Position numbers and translations under genes: made by a program
Source: Nemertoderma westbladi
Lineage: Eukaryota > Xenacoelomorpha > Nemertodermatida > Nemertodermatidae
Reading direction: 5' to 3'
Assembly: GCA_032718475.1 (NCBI GenBank)
Contig: JAUCBJ010009154.1
Location: forward strand, 55,503 to 119,502
DNA: 64,000 nucleotides
Notes under the pieces: model-generated
Told to the model about the DNA's origin: nothing
The model's database searches: none
The model's input: the letters and a program-made list of their open reading frames with translations, nothing else
Part shown: one piece after another, positions 63,901 to 64,000 of the stretch
Position numbering within the stretch: position 1 is the stretch's first letter
Layout: each line of letters begins with the position of its first letter

Positions 63901-64000
63901 TTTCGTTCTCTATAAATGAGTCCGCCATATTAACTTATCATTTCTTTGCTATAAATGAGTCCGCCATATTAACTTATCCTTTCTTTGCTATAAATGAGTC

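Larger units (their letters stand above)
16300..64000 (+). repeat. Giant satellite array, 39/40/42/55-bp monomers, continues past window end
   Basis: An unbroken head-to-tail array of over 47 kb, on the order of 1000 monomers, all in one orientation. Every monomer shares a 30-base core, CTATAAATGAGTCCGCC then ATATTAACTTATC. Spacers differ: CTTTCTTTG gives 39 bp, CTTTCGTTCT or CTTTCCTTCT gives 40 bp, CTATTCTTATCT gives 42 bp, and a 25-base spacer such as CTTTCGATCTTCC plus TCCTTTCGTTCT gives 55 bp. Recurrent core variants are GTCCGTC, GTCCGAC, GTCCGGC, CCGCCGTATT and TTATAC or TTATCATTT. Spacers are almost pure pyrimidine on the + strand. No gene or second element interrupts the array. A centromeric, pericentromeric or subtelomeric location is possible, but no telomere repeat is present and the sequence does not decide it. 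Confidence 0.98.
31121..64000 (+). repeat. Satellite zone 4: mixed 39/40/55-bp monomers with higher-order blocks
   Basis: Monomers of 39, 40 and 55 bp alternate in local patterns that recur. A block alternating CTTTCCTTCT with TATACTTTCTTTG starts at 31121 and again at 33049 (1928 bp). Deleted junctions reading ATTAATTCCTCC occur near 34966, 38746, 40823, 44613, 44655, 44859 and 48426. Deleted junctions reading AACTTCCTCC followed by a shortened CGTTCTATA occur near 51341, 51529, 52093 and 52281. Confidence 0.85.

Noticed and set aside
16300-64000. Hammerhead ribozyme in each satellite monomer (AAATGAGTCCG resembles the CTGATGAGTCCG core found in PLEs and retrozymes)
   Set aside because: The catalytic CTGA before TGA is absent, there is no GAAA after a stem II, and no self-complementary arms fit. 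A covariance-model search with the hammerhead families would settle it; a significant hit would overturn this rejection.
16300-64000. CRISPR array
   Set aside because: The spacers are not unique: they fall into a few recurring types. The sequence is eukaryotic and there are no cas genes. This is satellite DNA.
16300-64000. CENP-B box in the satellite monomer
   Set aside because: CTTTCGATCTTCC contains TTCG, but the required downstream ANNCGGG does not follow. A centromere role is neither supported nor excluded.

Overview
The window looks like animal (metazoan) nuclear DNA, most likely from an invertebrate. The evidence is a terminal coding exon with a clear splice acceptor that encodes the tail of a GAB/IRS-type tyrosine-phosphorylated docking protein, a Penelope-like retroelement (PLE), a tRNA-derived SINE head, and very large tandem satellites in AT-rich non-coding DNA. 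No bacterial-type gene organisation is present. The species cannot be fixed from the sequence alone.

Layout. 1-3.4 kb is non-coding: divergent tandem repeats (about 632-1000 and 2351-2800), a tRNA-like SINE head near 1.93-2.03 kb, and one copy of a dispersed repeat whose second copy lies at 9.72 kb. 3.42-9.18 kb is a 22-bp satellite of roughly 260 monomers, with a recent 693-bp tandem duplication inside it. 9.2-11.7 kb is AT-rich, with two long G tracts and a 27-bp minisatellite (16 full copies), and at least its last part is an intron. 11,704-12,511 is the last coding exon of the docking protein on the + strand, followed by candidate polyadenylation signals. 12.7-13.9 kb is non-coding with several short minisatellites and hairpins.

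From about 13.94 kb to the end of the window the DNA is essentially one satellite family. It is interrupted only at 14,006-16,299 by a PLE whose reverse transcriptase is truncated at the N terminus but whose C-terminal GIY-YIG endonuclease looks intact. The PLE is bounded by a 12-bp direct repeat of satellite sequence (a candidate target-site duplication) and carries a perfect 48-bp inverted repeat near its ends. The satellite then runs without a break from 16.3 kb past the window end (more than 47 kb, on the order of 1000 monomers). It has four main monomer lengths (39, 40, 42 and 55 bp) sharing a 30-bp core, arranged in zones and in higher-order blocks.

The most interesting signals are in this satellite. 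Nearly every core carries CCGCCATATT, which fits the YY1/Pho binding consensus. On the minus strand the same bases form an ATG in good Kozak context that opens a 10-17 codon micro-ORF, closed one to a few bases before the next monomer's ATG. The monomers also form a readable series, 39/40 to 55 bp, through a 15-bp internal duplication. These are sequence observations; any function is inference.
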